Of a stretch of 8,836 nucleotides of DNA, positions 6,207 through 8,836 are shown one piece after another. The DNA lies in assembly GCA_002500485.1 (NCBI GenBank), contig DLRJ01000037.1, forward strand, positions 18,367 to 27,202. Direction: 5' to 3'. The notes beneath the pieces were generated by a model. It was not told where the DNA came from. It was given only the letters and a program-made list of their open reading frames with translations, and searched no databases. The stretch is from Dehalococcoidia bacterium UBA7891 (GTDB lineage: Bacteria > Chloroflexota > Dehalococcoidia > Lucifugimonadales > UBA826). The translations under genes were made by a program, and so were the position numbers. Position 1 is the first letter of the stretch. The number at the start of each line of letters is the position of its first letter.

Positions 6207-7241
6207 TTGGATAGTTTGTCATTGCCTCTATTATGGGTGGTTCTCGCTGGCCTCGCAGCAATAATTCTGATATCGGCGACGCAGCTGACAAAGAATGCAG
6301 ATATCATAGCTTTTAAGACTGGTTTAGGTAGATCTTTTGTTGGTGTTGTTCTATTAGCAACCGCGACTTCACTACCGGAATTGGCTACTGGCGTGAGTTC
6401 TGTGTTGTCTATAGGAGGTGCTGGAGGAGCTGACCTTGCCGCAGGGGACGCATTCGGAAGTAATCTCTTTAACCTCTTGATCATAGGCCTACTTGACCTT
6501 ATGTGGAAAAGGGGACCAATATTAAACTCCTTGGGGAGTGCCCCCGCCGTTGTAGGTGTTTTGTCAATTATTGTTATATCAATCGGTGGGTTAGGAATAT
6601 TAATCCACGGAAACTTAAACCTGGCCACATCTTGGCCTGTTAGTCCAGTTTCAATTGTTCTGATAGTGGTCTTTTTGGCGGCTCTTTTCGCAATATTTAA
6701 GGAAGAACAGAATTCAGATTCCTATGAAGAGCACAATATTTACGCTTCCGCCAGCCTAAAAAAAGCTAGTCTTGTGTACCTTACATCGGCTCTTATCGTC
6801 GTGGTGGCTGCCTACTTCTTAGCCCATACAGGCGACAGTCTTGCTGATGAGATGGGTTGGGCAAAAAGTTTTATGGGTACTCAATTCCTTGCGTTAAGTA
6901 CCTCCTTACCTGAACTGGCAGCTTCCATTGCCGCAATACGTATTATGGCTCCGGAATTGGCTATAAGTAATTTGCTCGGAAGTAATCTATTCAATATGGG
7001 ATTTGTATTATTCCTGGATGATGTGGCCTATACAGATGGACCACTATGGGGTGTGGTTTCTTCGGTTCATTCCATAACCGCCGTAATAGCAATATTGATG
7101 ACGACCGTGGTTTTGGTCCCGGTTATAAGTAAAGCTAGGGTCTCTTTTGGTCGAATTGTCACCTTGGAATGTGTTGTATTATTAGCCCTCTATGCAGTAT
7201 CTAGCATCCTAGTGTTTTCTATCGGTAGTTCTGCTCATTAA
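6207..7241 (+). CDS. CaCA-family sodium/calcium (cation) exchanger
   Basis: Integral inner-membrane antiporter, 344 aa, close to the usual 310-360 aa for bacterial YrbG-like members. It probably moves Ca2+ or a similar cation against Na+ or H+. The family's two inverted alpha repeats are clear: alpha-1 has TATSLPEL (52-59) and GSNLFN (84-89), alpha-2 has STSLPEL (231-237) and GSNLFN (258-263). The acidic ion-binding residues Glu58 and Glu236 are present. Hydrophobic segments suggest about ten membrane helices (for example about 8-25, 41-60, 84-99, 112-134, 147-165, 186-206, 222-243, 256-271, 288-306 and 318-338), with a charged cytoplasmic loop near 165-185. The usual GTSLPEL glycine is Ala53 in the first repeat and Ser231 in the second. 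Substrate cannot be told from sequence. It follows the CysRS fusion on the same strand. Confidence 0.9.
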   Translation: MDSLSLPLLWVVLAGLAAIILISATQLTKNADIIAFKTGLGRSFVGVVLLATATSLPELATGVSSVLSIGGAGGADLAAGDAFGSNLFNLLIIGLLDLMWKRGPILNSLGSAPAVVGVLSIIVISIGGLGILIHGNLNLATSWPVSPVSIVLIVVFLAALFAIFKEEQNSDSYEEHNIYASASLKKASLVYLTSALIVVVAAYFLAHTGDSLADEMGWAKSFMGTQFLALSTSLPELAASIAAIRIMAPELAISNLLGSNLFNMGFVLFLDDVAYTDGPLWGVVSSVHSITAVIAILMTTVVLVPVISKARVSFGRIVTLECVVLLALYAVSSILVFSIGSSAH

Positions 7242-7271
7242 CTAAGTATGTGTAATAAAAAAATGTCTCAT

Positions 7272-7276
7272 AGGAG
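7272..7276 (+). promoter_or_regulatory. Shine-Dalgarno deciding the NIPSNAP start
   Basis: AGGAG overlaps an in-frame GTG at 7276 and has 5 nt of spacing to ATG 7282. The ATG is therefore the start, giving MFFELREYR, the normal N-terminus of NIPSNAP-domain proteins. Confidence 0.7.
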
Positions 7277-7281
7277 TGAAA

Positions 7282-7602
7282 ATGTTTTTTGAACTAAGAG
7301 AGTATCGATGCCTTGATGGACAGAGAGATCATTGGGTGAAGTTTATGGAAGAAGAGATTATCCCTTTCCAGGTTTCAAAAGGGATGGTCATACTTGGCAG
7401 TTTCACCGGCCAGGAAGAAGATGATTTGTATATTTGGATACGCCGGTTTGAAAGCGAAGAAGAAAGAGAGAAACTTTACGAAGCAGTTTACGAAAGTGAT
7501 ACATGGAAAAATGATATAGGACCTAGGATTCCAGCCATGATGGATCGCAGCAAGATAGTTGTTCGCAGAATAGAAGCCTCTTCTCGATCTGTTATCCAGT
7601 AG
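7282..7602 (+). CDS. NIPSNAP-domain protein
   Basis: A 106-aa single-domain protein with a ferredoxin-like alpha/beta-barrel fold expected to dimerise. Family marks are FELREYR near the N-terminus, the helix HWVKFMEEEIIPFQ, the strand GMVILGSFTG, and YIWIRRFESEEEREKLYEAVYES. Bacterial members have no well-defined common activity; many are annotated as unknown, and some relatives of the fold act as small oxygenases or structural partners. It has no signal peptide or membrane segment, so is probably cytosolic. It lies 40 bp after the exchanger gene and 17 bp before the amidohydrolase, so it may be in one transcript with the latter, perhaps in catabolism of an organic substrate (inference from context only). 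Confidence 0.88.
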   Translation: MFFELREYRCLDGQRDHWVKFMEEEIIPFQVSKGMVILGSFTGQEEDDLYIWIRRFESEEEREKLYEAVYESDTWKNDIGPRIPAMMDRSKIVVRRIEASSRSVIQ

Positions 7603-7619
7603 AGGATTGACCCCGACTG

Positions 7620-8836
7620 ATGGGTGGGGACTTAGATGGCCGAATATTTTTAAATCCAACCGTATTCGATGGTTTTGCGTTCAGATCGGTTCCTTCGGTG
7701 CTAGTGCATCGTGATGGAAGCATTAACCTAGACCCGCGGGGTTCATTTAATTCAAACTTAGGATTAAAAACGAAAAAATTCAATGGACAAGATCTGACGC
7801 TCGTTGCTCCATTTCATGATACACATGTTCATCTTCTAAGTTATGCCGCGAATCTTAGCTCCTATGATATTCGGTCAGAAAACCCATTATCTAAGGAGCG
7901 TTTGGCCCATCTTGTAAAGAAGGCGGCATCCGTTCAAAGAAATTCCAATATGGTTCGCCTCCAGGGGCTGGACCATAATTTCCAGGAAGGAATTTCTTTT
8001 GTTGATAGGACGTTGCTTGATGAGGTTTTACCCGATAGGCCACTTATAATTCAGATGACCTCGGGGCATGCTCATATTTTAAATTCAGTTGCCTTAAGCC
8101 TTGCAGGGATAAAAGATTCGACTAATGAACCACCTGGAGTGACTTTCGAGCGATCTTTGGCTGACGGGAAATTAAATGGGGTGATATACGAATCCGGTGA
8201 TTATTTGGAAGGCAAACTTCCTTCATTGGAACCGTCCTTATTGAAAGATGGAATCATTTCAGCTTTGACTCTCATTCACTCGAGAGGCATAAACTATCTA
8301 ACTGATGCGACCCATCTGAATGACATTTCCCGCTATGAGCTGATATCCAATGTCATCGATGAGTTTCCGTTGAACATGCATCTTATATTTATGCCGGCTG
8401 CCACAGGCCTTAAAGAATTTGTAAAGGCAGAAAGATCATATCGCTCCACTGAAAATAAAATGCTTGTGGGTCATTCAAAAATAATGATTACAAATTCTTC
8501 TGGTGTCCTTCATCCAGATAAAAAGGAATTTCAGGAGATGGTTAGAGAAAGTCATTTCCACGGCTTTCCTGTAGCTATTCATTCTGTTGATATGACTTCA
8601 ATCGACATGATCCTTGAGGTTTTAAAGAATGATTATCTACTTGGTGACCGTATAGAGCATGCCTCAGAACTGCGGGACGACCAGATACTTAAAATGGCAA
8701 GTATCGGAGTCTCAGTTTCCACCCAACCATCATTCATATATGAAAGAGGAGACAATTATTTATCCACCCTACCTGCTAGTGATATAAATTCACTCTATCG
8801 AATCAATAGCTTGAGGAAAGCTGGTATCACTGTTTC
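7620..8836 (+). CDS. YtcJ-like amidohydrolase (Amidohydro_3), partial, 3' end outside window
   Basis: The open frame runs 405 codons from ATG 7620 to the window edge with no stop. It is a metal-dependent amidohydrolase of the YtcJ type; these hydrolyse amide-like bonds, but the substrate is unknown. Visible marks: HDTHVH (66-71, metal pair His69 and His71), SGHAHILNSVAL (148-159), KLNGVIYESG, HSKIMITNSSG (285-295, Lys287 at the usual family lysine), AIHSVD (319-324, His321), RIEHASEL (344-351, His347), and STQPSF (367-372). The catalytic Asp region and about 130 C-terminal residues, judging from the usual length near 530, lie beyond the window. The start is the first ATG after an in-frame TGA at 7608; a CTG at 7617 is the only other option. 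The nearest AGAGGA (7601-7606) overlaps the NIPSNAP stop codon and is 13 nt away, so spacing is loose. The N-terminus diverges from the family's usual PGFIDAHVH, reading APFHDTHVH. Confidence 0.88.
   Translation, partial: MGGDLDGRIFLNPTVFDGFAFRSVPSVLVHRDGSINLDPRGSFNSNLGLKTKKFNGQDLTLVAPFHDTHVHLLSYAANLSSYDIRSENPLSKERLAHLVKKAASVQRNSNMVRLQGLDHNFQEGISFVDRTLLDEVLPDRPLIIQMTSGHAHILNSVALSLAGIKDSTNEPPGVTFERSLADGKLNGVIYESGDYLEGKLPSLEPSLLKDGIISALTLIHSRGINYLTDATHLNDISRYELISNVIDEFPLNMHLIFMPAATGLKEFVKAERSYRSTENKMLVGHSKIMITNSSGVLHPDKKEFQEMVRESHFHGFPVAIHSVDMTSIDMILEVLKNDYLLGDRIEHASELRDDQILKMASIGVSVSTQPSFIYERGDNYLSTLPASDINSLYRINSLRKAGITV

Overview
The window reads as a chromosomal housekeeping stretch from a moderately AT-rich bacterium. 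I see no transposon ends, phage genes, CRISPR array or att-type repeats. Several gene families here (a C4 zinc-ribbon coiled-coil protein next to rnpB, a KMAKSAGN-type CysRS, NIPSNAP, a YtcJ-like amidohydrolase) make me think of Chloroflexota, perhaps a marine Dehalococcoidia/SAR202-type lineage. That placement is an impression from memory, not a demonstrated classification.

Left, minus strand (1-2251): reading leftward, a COG1579-type coiled-coil/zinc-ribbon protein is followed by a large-serine-recombinase-like protein whose start codon overlaps the previous stop (ATGA). The 5' part of the RNase P RNA gene (rnpB) follows, and its 3' part lies outside the window. The recombinase-like protein keeps its DNA-binding recombinase domain, zinc ribbon and coiled coil. 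The nucleophilic serine and the catalytic arginines I could align are all replaced, so it is probably not a working recombinase.

Middle (2252-2433): a 182-bp divergent intergenic region with weak promoter candidates in both directions.

Right, plus strand (2434-8836): pyruvate kinase, then a cysteinyl-tRNA synthetase fused in one reading frame to a C-terminal glycosyltransferase-2-like domain. After these come a CaCA-family cation/calcium exchanger, a small NIPSNAP-domain protein, and a YtcJ-like amidohydrolase that runs off the right edge. Gaps are short (45, 92, 40 and 17 bp with the starts chosen here), so some or all may be co-transcribed. The functions do not form one obvious pathway.

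The two strongest oddities are the CysRS-GT2 fusion, whose GT2 part has lost expected catalytic residues, and the apparently catalytically dead serine recombinase translationally coupled to the zinc-ribbon gene beside rnpB. Both look like old enzyme folds kept for binding or regulatory roles, but that is inference.
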